A stretch of DNA of 64,000 bases from Planctomycetaceae bacterium (GCA_947449135.1 CANFQO010000004.1:59613-123612), one strand, 5' to 3'; shown: positions 9,841 through 19,725, counted from the first letter of the stretch. Made by a program: numbers and translations. The notes: a model not told the origin generated them from the letters alone.

Positions 9841-11193
9841 TCAGCCTCGGCTGGCCCGCGAGATTCCCTCGAGCCAGTCTGCGAACCGTGCATACGTCTT
9901 GTCGCGATCGAACTCCGCCTCCGCAAGCCGGCGGGAGCCATGCCTCATGTCGAGCAGTCGACGCCGGTCGCCTGCCAGCGAGGCGATCGCGCGGGCGAGC
10001 GAGTCGCCGCTGCCTGCCGTATAAGGCACACCCGCCCGGTATTCCGATACGAACCGTTCCAACTCTCCCGGCAGCGAATTGACGATCGCCAATCCAGCGG
10101 AAGCGTAGTCGCATACCTTGTAGGGCACCGCCACGAGTGACTCCGGCTTCACGAGCACGAGCCCGACGTCGCACTCCGACAACAGTCGCACGTAGGCACC
10201 GCGATCGAGGAGGCCATGCACCCGCACCGAGCACGATCCTCGGAGCGACTCGGCCGCCGACCGCAGGCTCGGCTCCAGCCGGCCAGTGCCTGCCACGTGC
10301 AGCGTGGCCGAAACGCCCTGCGCCGAGAGCAGCCGTGCGGCGGAGAGGAGCGTGTCGAGATCCTGACCCGCTTCGAGCGTGCCGGAATAGACACACGCCA
10401 GCGGTGCGGAGGAGGACGCGGCCGTTGGCTGTTTCGTCTCAGCCACGCCTGTCGCGGTCGACTCGGCCGCCGGCACCGTACTGGCGGCTGGGATCTCGTC
10501 GATCAGTCGCGGAGGCGCGTCAAACTCAGGCAGCCAGGCTCCGAGGTGGCAGACATGACGAGGCTTGTCACCGCTCGTGGCCTCGGGAATGACGTCGAGG
10601 TAGCCGTGGGCACACGACGACACAGCATCGGCCGCTTCGAGCAATGCCCGACGTCGCGTCGCCATGCGGCCGAAGAGCAGCGGATACAACGTTTTTCGCA
10701 ACCACTGTGGACCGGGCAGGAGACGCTCGAATGTCTCGGGCCAGACGTCCATCAGGTCAACGACCAGATTGGCGTCGAGACGCTTTGCAAGGCGGGCGGC
10801 TGCCTCCGGCCCCTCCAGGGGCGGCAGGCTGGCAAGGATGATGTCCGGCCGCTCGAGTTTCCCTGCCGCGATCGACTCGTTAGCCAACCGTTCGAAGGTG
10901 CGGCCAAAGTCGCGATGGCTGCCCAGACGGGCGAATGAGATATTTTTCGTGTACGGACGGACGGCCACCAGTCTGACGGCAAAGCCCTCTTCATCACGCG
11001 TGTGCAGCGGAGTGGTGCGGGCAGCCTTGCGGCGGTGACTCCAGGCCGCGGTCCACCAGGTCACATCGTGCCCCCGGCCGGCCAGAATCCGGGCCAGCGA
11101 CCAATACCGCAGCGGGGGCAGGCCCTCCCCGGGGATGTCATCGAAGGGATTGACGATCCAGACAGACAGGGGCAGGGGCTCGGATCGATACAT
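9841..11193 (-). CDS. Glycosyltransferase family 4 protein
   Basis: A 450-residue GT-B fold enzyme. The N-terminal domain shows LRYWSLARILAGRGHDVTWWT, typical of family 4 acceptor-binding domains, and VVDLMDVWPETF. The C-terminal donor domain has LACVYSGTLEAGQDLDTLLSAARLL, HVAGTGRLEPSLR and the sugar-nucleotide segment VALVKPESLVAVPYKVCDYASAGLAIV (an E-x7-E-like region with weak second Glu). An Ala/Thr/Ser-rich linker (STVPAAESTATGVAETKQ) separates the domains. Donor and acceptor are unknown; a role in surface polysaccharide or lipid-linked glycan is inferred. It diverges from the DUF3050 gene. Confidence 0.85.
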   Translation of the reverse strand: MYRSEPLPLSVWIVNPFDDIPGEGLPPLRYWSLARILAGRGHDVTWWTAAWSHRRKAARTTPLHTRDEEGFAVRLVAVRPYTKNISFARLGSHRDFGRTFERLANESIAAGKLERPDIILASLPPLEGPEAAARLAKRLDANLVVDLMDVWPETFERLLPGPQWLRKTLYPLLFGRMATRRRALLEAADAVSSCAHGYLDVIPEATSGDKPRHVCHLGAWLPEFDAPPRLIDEIPAASTVPAAESTATGVAETKQPTAASSSAPLACVYSGTLEAGQDLDTLLSAARLLSAQGVSATLHVAGTGRLEPSLRSAAESLRGSCSVRVHGLLDRGAYVRLLSECDVGLVLVKPESLVAVPYKVCDYASAGLAIVNSLPGELERFVSEYRAGVPYTAGSGDSLARAIASLAGDRRRLLDMRHGSRRLAEAEFDRDKTYARFADWLEGISRASRG

Positions 11194-11365
11194 GGCGGAA
11201 AGGTAGCAGATGCCCCCCGTCGGGCAGAGGAGGACGCGTCTGGGCCGTTGTTTTCGGGGGTAATTCGTCGAGACGATTCGCCGGGGAGCGGGTGCCGACT
11301 ACAACACAATCTCCGGAACACGCATCCCACTCCCATTCGCGTCAACTCTCCAGGAACCCGTCGCC

Positions 11366-12181
11366 ATGCCGACCGTCGAAGCCCAGCCGCCCGGCACAGC
11401 CGCCAGCCATCCTGCGACGGGACAGGCGGCCGACCTGGTGATTCATCTTGGGAAGGGCCGAGATCGCCTGGTCGATCATCCGCTCTACGCCCTCATCGAC
11501 AGCCCCGACCGTCTCCGGCGATTCATGGAGCACCATGTCTTTGCGGTCTGGGATTTCCAGAGTCTCTTGAAGGCGATGCAGCAGAAACTCACCTGCACCA
11601 GCATCCCCTGGCTGCCAACGCCGGATCCCGAGGCGCGACGGCTCGTCAACGAAATCGTGCTCGACGAGGAATCGGACGAACTCCCAAATGGCGGACACGC
11701 CTCCCACTTCGAACTCTACCTCGAGAGCATGCGGCATGCGGCCGCCGACACGGGGCCGATCGAGCGACTGCTGGACCTGATTCGACGGGGCGAATCGATC
11801 TCCCAGGCCCTGACAGCCTGCGGCGGCCCCGCCGCCGCCTGCGATTTCGTACGGCGGTCGTTCGAGGTGATCGAGTCGGGATCCACCCGCCGGATCGTGG
11901 CCGCCTTCACCTACGGCCGTGAGGACGTGATCCCCGACATGTTCCGCCACCTTGTGGCCTCACTGGCCGTCGAAGACCCGGCCGCCTGGGCACCGTTCCG
12001 CTTCTATCTGGAACGGCACATCGCCCACGACGACGCGAAGCACGCACCTGTCTGCAGACGGATTGTTGCACGTCTGTGCGGCGACAATCCTGCCCACTGG
12101 GCAGAGGCCTCGGAGACGGCCCGCGCATGCCTCGCCTCGCGAATCACGTTTTGGGACGAGATCGCGGCGACGTGGCAGTAG
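11366..12181 (+). CDS. DUF3050 protein, heme-oxygenase-like fold
   Basis: A 271-residue all-helical protein that I recognise as DUF3050: DHPLYALIDSPDRLRRFMEHHVFAVWDFQSLLKAMQ near the N-terminus, EIVLDEESDEL, HFELYLESMR, and a C-terminal FYLERHIAHDDAKHAP block. The scattered His/Glu residues (EHHVFAVWDF, DEESDE, HFELY, HIAHDDAKH) fit the di-metal site of heme-oxygenase-like oxidases or oxygenases, but the substrate is unknown. The stop is two bases from that of EF-G on the other strand, so there is no room for a separate terminator. Confidence 0.8.
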   Translation: MPTVEAQPPGTAASHPATGQAADLVIHLGKGRDRLVDHPLYALIDSPDRLRRFMEHHVFAVWDFQSLLKAMQQKLTCTSIPWLPTPDPEARRLVNEIVLDEESDELPNGGHASHFELYLESMRHAAADTGPIERLLDLIRRGESISQALTACGGPAAACDFVRRSFEVIESGSTRRIVAAFTYGREDVIPDMFRHLVASLAVEDPAAWAPFRFYLERHIAHDDAKHAPVCRRIVARLCGDNPAHWAEASETARACLASRITFWDEIAATWQ

Positions 12182-12182
12182 C

Positions 12183-14273
12183 CTACTTGGCAGCTGCCAA
12201 GTCCGCCTTCTTTCGCTCCTCCACGATCTCCTTCTGGATGTTCCCCGGCGTCGGCCGGTACTTCGAGAATTCCATCGTGAAGACACCTTGCCCCTGCGTC
12301 ATGCTCCGCAGGTCGGTCGAGTAGCCAAACGTCTCCGCCAGCGGCACCTCGGCGATGATCGTCGAGGTCTTGCCCACCGTTTCGGTGGAGACGATGAGTC
12401 CCCGCCGCTTGTTGAGCTCGCCCGTGACAGGACCCTGGAAGTCGGAGGGCACCTCCACCTCCATCTTCATGATCGGCTCGAGCAGCACGGGCTTCGTGTT
12501 GAGGAATGCCTCGCGGAAGCCAGCCCGGGCACAGATCTGGAAGGCCATGTCAGACGAGTCGACGTCGTGGTAGGAGCCGTCGACCAGCGATGCCTTGACG
12601 CCCACGATCGGAAAGCCTGCGATCGGCCCCTTGGAGAGCACAGCCCGGAAGCCCTTCTCGACCGACGGAATATATTCCCGCGGCACGCGGCCCCCGACGA
12701 CTGCATCGTCGAAGATGAAGTTCTCGGTCGATTCCTCCGGGAGCGGCTCGAGCGAGCCGATGATGTGGGCATACTGCCCGGAACCGCCCGTCTGCTTCTT
12801 GTGCTTGTAGTCGTAGTTCGTGGCCCGGGTCGGCGCCTCGCGGTAGCTCACCTTCGGAGCACCGACTTCGACTTCCACCTTGAACTCCCGCTTGATCCGC
12901 TCGACGTAGATGTCGAGATGGAGCTCGCCCATACCTGCGATCAGCGTCTCGCCGGTCTCTTCGTCCGTGGCCACGCGGAACGTGGGATCCTCACGGCTGA
13001 ACCGCTGCAGCGCCTTGCCGAGCTTGTCGAGGCCGTCACGGTTGGTCGGCGTGATCGACATCTTGATCACCGGCTCCGGCACAAACATGTTCTCGAGCGT
13101 GCAATACTTGTGATCGGCGGCGTAGGTGTCGCCGCTGGCCGCGTCGACGCCCATCACGGCGACGATGTCGCCGGCCTCACCGGAATCAATCTCTTCGCGC
13201 TTATCGGCGTGCATCTTCACGATCCGGCTGAACCGCTGCTTCTGGCTGGTTCGCTGGTTGATGTAGGCCTCACCCTTGGTGATCGTGCCCTGATAGATCC
13301 GCATGAAGGTCAGCTGGCCGTACGGGTCGTCCACGATCTTGAACGCCATTGCCACGAGCGGCTTCTTCGGATCGGGATTGAGATCGAATGCCTCGTCGGG
13401 GTTGTCCCACTTCTTGGCGATCACCTTCCGCTCCAGCGGGCTGGGCAGATACCGCACGACGGCATCGAGGAGTTTCTGCACGCCCTTGTTCTTGTAGGCC
13501 GATCCGCAGAAAACGGGTGTGATGCTCTGGCTCTGCATGGCCGCCTTCACCACGGCGTGAATCTCATCATCTGACACGGGCTGCTCGCTGAGCAGTTTCT
13601 CCATCAGCGAGTCGGAATACATCGCGAGCGCCTCGAGCATGGCATGCCGACCTTCGGCCGCCGCCTTCGCCAGAGCGTCGGGGATCTTCTCCTCGCGAAC
13701 GGTCTCGCCATTGTCGCCATCAAAGTAGGCGGCCTTCATCGACACCAGGTCGATGACACCCTCGAGTTTGTCTTCTTTGCCGATCGGGATCTGCATCGGG
13801 ATCGCGTCGCAGCCGAGCTTATCCCGGAGTTGGCCGACAACGCGGTCGAAGTTGGCGCCGGTGCGGTCCATCTTGTTGACGAAGGCCAGACGCGGCACCT
13901 TGTACCGCTTCATCTGCCGGTCGACCGTCATCGACTGGCTCTGCACGCCGCCCACGGCGCAGAGCACCAGGATCGCGCCGTCGAGCACCCGCAGGCTGCG
14001 TTCCACCTCGACGGTGAAATCGACGTGGCCAGGGGTATCGATCAGGTTGATGTCGCAGTCATGCCACTTCACGCTCGTGGCGGCACTGGTGATCGTGATG
14101 CCGCGCTCGCGCTCGAGATCCATGTAGTCCATGGTCGCGCCGTCGCCGCCACCCTTCACCTCTTGGATCCGGTGAATACGGCCTGCGTAGTAGAGAATCC
14201 GCTCCGAGAGCGTGGTCTTACCAGAGTCGATGTGGGCCGAGATGCCCATGTTGCGCAGCTTGGACAGATCCAT
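12183..14273 (-). CDS. fusA: Translation elongation factor G
   Basis: The GTPase that moves tRNA and mRNA through the ribosome. The start at ATG 14273 gives 696 residues, the normal size; the track ORF carries an 87-residue extension that should be ignored. G motifs: AHIDSGKTT (G1), DTPGHVDF (G3), NKMDRTGA (G4), and the switch I RGITITSAAT. Domain II (KPLVAMAFKIVDDPYGQL), domain III, domain IV (KKQTGGSGQYAH, REYIPSVEKGF) and domain V (PIMKMEVEVP, GDLNKRRG-like GELNKRRGL) are all present. It stands alone here, not in a str operon, so it may be one of several EF-G paralogues. Confidence 0.96.
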   Translation of the reverse strand: MDLSKLRNMGISAHIDSGKTTLSERILYYAGRIHRIQEVKGGGDGATMDYMDLERERGITITSAATSVKWHDCDINLIDTPGHVDFTVEVERSLRVLDGAILVLCAVGGVQSQSMTVDRQMKRYKVPRLAFVNKMDRTGANFDRVVGQLRDKLGCDAIPMQIPIGKEDKLEGVIDLVSMKAAYFDGDNGETVREEKIPDALAKAAAEGRHAMLEALAMYSDSLMEKLLSEQPVSDDEIHAVVKAAMQSQSITPVFCGSAYKNKGVQKLLDAVVRYLPSPLERKVIAKKWDNPDEAFDLNPDPKKPLVAMAFKIVDDPYGQLTFMRIYQGTITKGEAYINQRTSQKQRFSRIVKMHADKREEIDSGEAGDIVAVMGVDAASGDTYAADHKYCTLENMFVPEPVIKMSITPTNRDGLDKLGKALQRFSREDPTFRVATDEETGETLIAGMGELHLDIYVERIKREFKVEVEVGAPKVSYREAPTRATNYDYKHKKQTGGSGQYAHIIGSLEPLPEESTENFIFDDAVVGGRVPREYIPSVEKGFRAVLSKGPIAGFPIVGVKASLVDGSYHDVDSSDMAFQICARAGFREAFLNTKPVLLEPIMKMEVEVPSDFQGPVTGELNKRRGLIVSTETVGKTSTIIAEVPLAETFGYSTDLRSMTQGQGVFTMEFSKYRPTPGNIQKEIVEERKKADLAAAK

Positions 14274-14412
14274 GGAACAAAAACACTTTCGGGGGCGGAG
14301 GGCGGGGGATGTCGGGGAACGAACCGGCGAGCGGAAATGACCGACTGAACGACAGAAAACAGACCTGTCGTCCGAACGGAATATACTCAAGCCAGCCTGA
14401 ACGCGACAGACC

Positions 14413-15159
14413 ATGAACGCCATGCAGCAGCAAGACGCATCCACGACCTCAAACCCTGCGGGCCCGGAGCGGCCCTGGGGGGCGTGCGTCGTGCCGTTTG
14501 TCGTGTTTTTGGCCGTCGGAATGCTCGAGCCCACCCGCAGCGGCGACGGCCTGGCTGGGGCGATGGGGATCCCCTTCGCGGCCTATCCCCTCATCTACAG
14601 CCTCCGCATCGTCGCCACGCTGGTGGCGATCGCGTGTTCGTGGAGGGCGATCCGCCGCTGGTGGGGCCGGCCGACCTGGTGGCCACCGCTCATTGGTCTC
14701 ATGCTGGTCGTGCCGTGGGTCGTGCTCGCGGCGATGCAACGCGATGCCGGCTGGACTGGGGCCACAGCTGCGCGGGCGGGATTCAATCCGTTCGTCGATC
14801 TCGATGCGCCCCCCGGGGGGGTGTGGATATTTTTAGCCATCCGTGCGATCGGTCTGATCGCCGTGGTGCCATTGATCGAGGAACTCTTCCTACGCGGATT
14901 TTTGCTGCGGTACGTAATCCGCGAAGACTTCTGGACCGTGCCGTTCGGCATGCTCACGTTCTCAGCCGCCGCCACCTGCATGCTCTACGCCGCGGCATCG
15001 CATCCCAATGAGTGCGTCGCCGCCGTGGGCTGGTTTGCGATCGTCACCGGCATTGCGGCGGCCACGCGGCGACCGATCGACACGATCCTCGCCCATGCCG
15101 CGACCAACCTGGCGCTCGGTGCCTACGTGTTGATGACGGCCAACTGGTGGCTGCTGTAG
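14413..15159 (+). CDS. CPBP-family (CAAX-type) intramembrane metalloprotease
   Basis: A 248-residue membrane protein with about seven hydrophobic segments. The Abi/CPBP signature is visible: EELFLRGFLLRYV (EExxxR motif, residues 156-168) and a C-terminal HAATNLALG (HxxxN). It resembles the CAAX-protease-related group that accompanies exosortase/PEP-CTERM sorting systems, but no exosortase is present in this window, so that link is only inference. The ATG of gluQ follows 20 bases after its stop, suggesting a two-gene operon. Confidence 0.8.
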   Translation: MNAMQQQDASTTSNPAGPERPWGACVVPFVVFLAVGMLEPTRSGDGLAGAMGIPFAAYPLIYSLRIVATLVAIACSWRAIRRWWGRPTWWPPLIGLMLVVPWVVLAAMQRDAGWTGATAARAGFNPFVDLDAPPGGVWIFLAIRAIGLIAVVPLIEELFLRGFLLRYVIREDFWTVPFGMLTFSAAATCMLYAAASHPNECVAAVGWFAIVTGIAAATRRPIDTILAHAATNLALGAYVLMTANWWLL

Positions 15160-15179
15160 CGGCCCGAGAGGAAGCGTCG

Positions 15180-16052
15180 ATGTCTCTCCGCGGTCGACTC
15201 GCCCCGACGCCTACCGGCTTCCTGCATGTCGGCCATGCGCGAACATTTGCCGTGGCAGCGACGCGGGCCGGCAACGCCGGGCTCATCCTCCGGATCGAAG
15301 ACCTCGACCAACCGCGATGCCGCGAAGAATTCTGCGCGGCCGCCATCGACGACCTCCGCTGGCTGGGGCTCGACTGGACCGAGGGGCCCGAAGTCGGCGG
15401 GCCGCACGCCCCCTATCGGCAGTGCGAACGCACCGCCTGGTATCTCGACGTCTGGCGACGGCTGGAAGCGGCGGGCGCGATCTACCCGAGCCCACACTCC
15501 CGCCGCGATGTCGATGAGGCCGCCACCGCGCCGCACGAACCGAGGCCCAGCGAGACTGGCGCCGACACGGATGCCGAGCCGCTCTTTCCGCCAAGCCTGC
15601 GGCCGGCATTGTGGGACCGTGCGGCCACCCCTGGCGCCGTCGCGTGGCGATTCCGCGTCCCCGACGGCCGTACGATCGAGTTCGACGATGGACTGGCCGG
15701 CCGCGTACGGCGGACGGCAGGCGTCGACTTCGGCGATTTTGTTGTCTGGAGGAGAGACGATCTGCCAGCCTACGAACTAGCGGTAGTGGCCGATGATCAT
15801 GCGATGGAGATCGCGGAGGTGGTTCGCGGCGAGGATCTGCTCACGAGCACGGCGCGACAACTCTTGCTCTACGAGGCACTTGCCTGGACGGCCCCGAGGT
15901 TCTGCCACGTGACACTCGTGCGCGACGCGGAGGGACGCCGGCTCGCCAAGCGAACCGGTGGGCTGGCGATTCGGGAATTACGAGAGCGAGGATTCTCGCC
16001 GGCCGACGTGCTGTCAGCCGCGCTTGAGCAACTCGCGGTGCCCCAGCCCTGA
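15180..16052 (+). CDS. gluQ: Glutamyl-Q tRNA(Asp) synthetase
   Basis: A paralogue of the glutamyl-tRNA synthetase catalytic domain that charges glutamate onto the queuosine base of tRNA(Asp). At 290 residues it has the short form without an anticodon domain. The HIGH-like motif is PTPTGFLHVGHA (residues 9-20), followed by LRIEDLDQPR. The KMSKS position reads RLAKRTGG. The zinc-binding cysteines usually seen in GluQ after the A-I-Y block are not present (IYPSPHSRRDV). The ATG at 15180 is preceded by AGAGGAAG, and the longer track start lies inside the upstream protease gene. Confidence 0.88.
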   Translation: MSLRGRLAPTPTGFLHVGHARTFAVAATRAGNAGLILRIEDLDQPRCREEFCAAAIDDLRWLGLDWTEGPEVGGPHAPYRQCERTAWYLDVWRRLEAAGAIYPSPHSRRDVDEAATAPHEPRPSETGADTDAEPLFPPSLRPALWDRAATPGAVAWRFRVPDGRTIEFDDGLAGRVRRTAGVDFGDFVVWRRDDLPAYELAVVADDHAMEIAEVVRGEDLLTSTARQLLLYEALAWTAPRFCHVTLVRDAEGRRLAKRTGGLAIRELRERGFSPADVLSAALEQLAVPQP

Positions 16053-16053
16053 G

Positions 16054-17805
16054 TCAGCCAAAACCGGGAACACGCCGCGGCTGCAGCGGCCTCTGCGGCG
16101 TGGCGATCACCAGAATCGCCTCCACGAGCATGGCCGCAGCCAGCGACAAGAGCACGAGGCCCGCCCACGGCACCGGATCGGCCGGTAGCACGAAGCCGTT
16201 CGCATCTCGGAATTTTGGCAACGTCATGCTGGCCAGCGCCCACGTGCTCATCACATACATGAACACGGTCGGCACCCCGGTCACCAGCCAGACCCAGGCC
16301 TCGCGGCGGGTTCGCCAGAGCCAGACCGTCACGCCGAGCAGCGTCAGTGCCGCCAGCAGCTGGTTGCTCGCGCCGAAGAGGCTCCAGAACGTCTTCCAGA
16401 CCGGCACGGTGTTGCCCTGGGCATCGACGTGCGGCTGCAGGAGAAACACGAGCGGCACGCCCGCCGTTAGCGCCGTCCCCAACCAGCCGCCGGCTTTGCC
16501 CGTGAGGCCGGTGAGTTCCTGGACGATGTACCGACCCAGTCGCGTGCAGACATCGAGCGTGTCGTAGACGAACGTCGTGAACGCCATCAGTGCGAATGAA
16601 ACGCCGATCATCGCCGGCACGCCGAGAATCTCCAGAAACCGCCCCATGCCGAGCGCGTAGATAAAATTCGGCGGCTGGTTGGCGAGCTTCGAGTCACCGG
16701 CGAGCACCATCACGCAGGCCAGGCTCACCACCGCTACAAAAGCCTCCAGCAGCATCGTGCCGTAGCCGATCGCCTTGGCGTCGGTCTCCTTGCGGAGCTG
16801 CTTGCTGGTCGTACCCGAAGCGATCAGCGAATGAAAACCGGAGCAGGCGCCGCAGGCGATCGTGATGAAGAGCATCGGGATGAGGCTGCCCGTCTTGCCG
16901 GCCTGCCAACTCGTGAAGGCCGGGTAGCGGATCGCGGAATCGCCGGCCACCAACCGATCGCTGACGATCAGCCCGATCGCAGCCCCGGCGAGTGCCACAT
17001 AGAGAAAGCAGCCTCCCAGATGGCCGCGGGGCTGCAGGAGCAGCCACATCGGCACCATCGCCGCCACCAGACAGTAGGCCAGCAGGAGCACGCCCCAGAT
17101 CTTCTGGGCCGTGGCATCGGAGGTGCCCAGCCACTGTCCCAGATCGAACGGTATGAACTGACCGACCCAGATCGTCAGCCCCACCAGCGGCAGAAAGATC
17201 ACGGTCGCCAGCCAGAGCGGCATCTTCGCATACCGCATGCAGAGTCCCATGATGATCGGCAGCGCGAGATAGAGCAGACTCGACGTGGCGATCCCGCCTC
17301 CCGACACCGTCTCGCCATGCTCAAGAACCTGTCGGCCTATGAAGCTCGATGCAGTGATGTCGGTGAAGGCGACGATGATGTAGACCAGCGCGATCCAGAC
17401 GAACGCCAGGAACAGCAGGTAGCTCCGTCGGCTCATGTGGTCGCGGACCACCTCGGCGATCGACCGCGCCTTGTGCCGCACCGATGCCACCAGTGCCGCG
17501 AAGTCGTGCACGCCGCCGATGAAGATGCTGCCGAGCAGGATCCAGAGCAGGGCGGGCAGCCAGCCAAAGGCCACGCCCGCGAGGATCGGCCCCACGATCG
17601 GCCCCGCTGCCGCGATCGCCGAAAAATGCTGCCCGAGCAACAGCTCCGGCGGGATCGGCGCGTAGTCGACGTCGTCGCGGAGCGTGACAGCCGGCGTGAC
17701 GGCATTCGAATCAAGCTGAAAGAGGCGGGCCAGCAGGCTGCCGTAGAGACGGTAGGCGATGAGCAGCACGAAGGCGCTCGGCAGCAGGACGACAAGCAGG
17801 CTCAT
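16054..17805 (-). CDS. cstA: Carbon starvation protein CstA family transporter
   Basis: A 583-residue multi-pass inner-membrane protein (about 15 TM segments). CstA/BtsT family proteins carry peptides or pyruvate into starving cells. Family blocks are clear: FSAIAAAGPIVGPILAG, GSIFIGGVHDFAALVASVRHK, GLCMRYAKMPLW, and FSLFGASNQLLAALTL. It is shorter than E. coli CstA (about 700), matching the compact form in other phyla. ATG 17805 (MSLLVVLLP) is preferred to the track start 45 bases upstream because it begins at the first TM segment. The stop lies two bases from that of gluQ. Confidence 0.9.
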   Translation of the reverse strand: MSLLVVLLPSAFVLLIAYRLYGSLLARLFQLDSNAVTPAVTLRDDVDYAPIPPELLLGQHFSAIAAAGPIVGPILAGVAFGWLPALLWILLGSIFIGGVHDFAALVASVRHKARSIAEVVRDHMSRRSYLLFLAFVWIALVYIIVAFTDITASSFIGRQVLEHGETVSGGGIATSSLLYLALPIIMGLCMRYAKMPLWLATVIFLPLVGLTIWVGQFIPFDLGQWLGTSDATAQKIWGVLLLAYCLVAAMVPMWLLLQPRGHLGGCFLYVALAGAAIGLIVSDRLVAGDSAIRYPAFTSWQAGKTGSLIPMLFITIACGACSGFHSLIASGTTSKQLRKETDAKAIGYGTMLLEAFVAVVSLACVMVLAGDSKLANQPPNFIYALGMGRFLEILGVPAMIGVSFALMAFTTFVYDTLDVCTRLGRYIVQELTGLTGKAGGWLGTALTAGVPLVFLLQPHVDAQGNTVPVWKTFWSLFGASNQLLAALTLLGVTVWLWRTRREAWVWLVTGVPTVFMYVMSTWALASMTLPKFRDANGFVLPADPVPWAGLVLLSLAAAMLVEAILVIATPQRPLQPRRVPGFG

Positions 17806-17978
17806 AGTCGGTCTGTCGGATGCGGGAAGATCGAGCAGCGGTCCGAACAACTCCCGGGCTTCGTGGGCCCGGTCTTTCGGGAGACGACAACTTCGTACAT
17901 CATGCCCGATTCAGAAGCCTCAGTCGATCGGCGGCTGGGGCAGAGGGCCCGGGAAATTCGAAGCACGCGGGAGCCACC

Positions 17979-19055
17979 ATGGCCGCCACCACAGGCAACA
18001 CGATCAAGGAAACCCTCGTCATCATCGGCAGCGGGCCGGCCGGCTGGTCGTCCGCCACCTACGCCGCCCGGGCCCAGCTCAAGCCGCTCGTCTTCGAAGG
18101 CGCGATCACCGAGAAGAACCGGATGGCGGGCACGCTGCCGCTCGGCCAGCTCGCCCTCACGAGCGAGGTCGAAAACTATGCCGGCTTCCCACACGGCAAC
18201 CTCGGAGCCTTTCTCGATTCCGCACTGCCCGCTGAGCGTCGGCAGATGATGGCACCACATGCTGGCGAGGGCGTCACCGGCCCGGAGCTGATGGAGTTGA
18301 TGCGGCAGCAGGCCGTCAACATGGGCACGCGGATCGTCACCGACGACATCCTGAAAGTCGACTTCTCGAAGCGGCCCTTCAAGCTCTATCCCTCCGAGGG
18401 CGGCGTTGTGGAGGCGGAGTGTGTGATCGTGGCCACGGGGGCGAGCGCCAACTGGCTCGGCCTGCCGAGCGAGGAGAAGTTCAAGAACCGGGGTGTCAGT
18501 GCCTGCGCCGTCTGCGACGGTGCGCTGCCCCGCTTCCGCAACAAGCCGATCGTGGTCGTCGGCGGCGGCGACTCGGCCGTGGAGGAGGCGACCTACCTCA
18601 CGAAGTTTGCCAGCAAAGTGCATCTCGTGCATCGCCGCGATGAGCTGCGTGCCTCGAAGATCATGGCCCAGCGGGCGCACGACGACCCGAAGATCGAGAT
18701 TCACTTCAACACCGGACTGGCCGAGGTGCTCGGCGACGACGCCAAGGGAGTGACGGGCGTACGGCTGGCGAGCACGATCGATGCCGGCAAGGAGACGACC
18801 CTCGAGGCGACGGGTGTCTTCCTCGCGATCGGCCACACGCCCAACACGGCGTTTCTCGACGGTCAGTTGGAGCTCAATCCGAAGAAATACATCGTCTGGA
18901 CGAAGCACTTCCGCACTGAGACGAGCGTGGAGGGAGTCTTCGCGGCGGGCGACGTGGCAGACGACTACTACCGTCAGGCGATTTCAGCCGCCGGCACCGG
19001 CTGCATGTCGGCCCTCGACGCGGAGCGCTGGCTGGCGGCGCAGGGCACGCACTAG
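17979..19055 (+). CDS. trxB: Thioredoxin-disulfide reductase
   Basis: An NADPH-dependent flavoprotein that reduces thioredoxin; 358 residues. FAD-binding [18 protein letters not shown] (15-32), the redox-active CAVC (C176, C179) in SACAVCDG, the NADPH-binding [15 protein letters not shown], and the C-terminal [15 protein letters not shown] are all present. It is about 40 residues longer than E. coli TrxB. Most of the extra length is an insert around residues 75-100 ([20 protein letters not shown]) between the GFP motif and GPELM. GGGAG precedes ATG 17979; the longer track start has no support. It diverges from cstA. Confidence 0.93.
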   Translation: MAATTGNTIKETLVIIGSGPAGWSSATYAARAQLKPLVFEGAITEKNRMAGTLPLGQLALTSEVENYAGFPHGNLGAFLDSALPAERRQMMAPHAGEGVTGPELMELMRQQAVNMGTRIVTDDILKVDFSKRPFKLYPSEGGVVEAECVIVATGASANWLGLPSEEKFKNRGVSACAVCDGALPRFRNKPIVVVGGGDSAVEEATYLTKFASKVHLVHRRDELRASKIMAQRAHDDPKIEIHFNTGLAEVLGDDAKGVTGVRLASTIDAGKETTLEATGVFLAIGHTPNTAFLDGQLELNPKKYIVWTKHFRTETSVEGVFAAGDVADDYYRQAISAAGTGCMSALDAERWLAAQGTH

Positions 19056-19095
19056 CTGCACGCGAAACATCGGCATCCTGCCCGACCCGGCCATT

Positions 19096-19725
19096 TCAAT
19101 AGCCGAAATGGGCCATGTCTTGCGAATAGAAGTCCTCAATGACTCGTCGTAGTCCCTGGAACTCCGCTTCTGCTTCCGGCGACGGCTTGGAGCGATTCAA
19201 TCGGGCGGGAAAGGTCTGCGCGACCCATTGCTGGAAACGCGACGCGGGGGCCAGCGCGTTCACCCGTTCCAGCGCCTTGCGAACGCCATCTTCTTCCAGC
19301 CTGAAGCGGAGCACTTCCCGATGGGCCGGAATAAATTCCACCTGGGGCCTCAGGTGGTTGTCGTAGACGTAGGGGTCTTCGGCGTACTGGTTCCGGACCG
19401 CATCCAGCCATTCACGAGGCCTGCTCTCAGGGGCGATGTCATTGTTGCGTTGCCAATAGTATTCCGACTTCATCCGATCGAAGGGGTGCCGGCATATCGT
19501 GAACGCCAGGTCGATTTCCTCCCAGCGAAAGAGTGCCTCCAGCAGATCGGCATGGAAGTGTTGTGGCGTCGCCTTGAGGTAACGCAGCTCCTTGACGTGC
19601 TGTTTTCGCACGATCAGGGGCTCCAACCATCCGAACCCTCGCAAGGAGTGCCCCACCGACATTCCACCCGCCTTCGGGATATGAACGAACAGGCAGCGAA
19701 TGCCTTGTTTGACGAAGATCGACAT
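19096..19725 (-). CDS. Sulfotransferase family 2-like protein
   Basis: Probably moves sulfate from PAPS to a glycan. 209 residues from ATG 19725; the track's longer ORF adds 150 residues in the wrong context. The 5'-phosphosulfate loop reads CLFVHIPKAGGMS (residues 11-23) and the 3'-phosphate site reads FTICRHPFDRMKSEYYW (75-91), the two hallmarks of carbohydrate sulfotransferases of this class. The C-terminus ends FYSQDMAHFGY, as is common in this family. It is the last gene of the minus-strand part of the glycan island. Confidence 0.82.
   Translation of the reverse strand: MSIFVKQGIRCLFVHIPKAGGMSVGHSLRGFGWLEPLIVRKQHVKELRYLKATPQHFHADLLEALFRWEEIDLAFTICRHPFDRMKSEYYWQRNNDIAPESRPREWLDAVRNQYAEDPYVYDNHLRPQVEFIPAHREVLRFRLEEDGVRKALERVNALAPASRFQQWVAQTFPARLNRSKPSPEAEAEFQGLRRVIEDFYSQDMAHFGY

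Noticed and set aside
11952-13574. Plus-strand ORF of 540 residues over EF-G
   Set aside because: Antisense to a highly conserved EF-G gene; the translation shows no recognised motif.
14274-14534. N-terminal extension of EF-G in the track
   Set aside because: The conserved family start MDLSKLRNMGISAHIDSGK begins at 14273, and the extension is low-quality sequence that overlaps the divergent protease gene.
16831-18249. Plus-strand ORF of 472 residues across cstA and the start of trxB
   Set aside because: Antisense to CstA, then out of frame with TrxB; low-complexity sequence.
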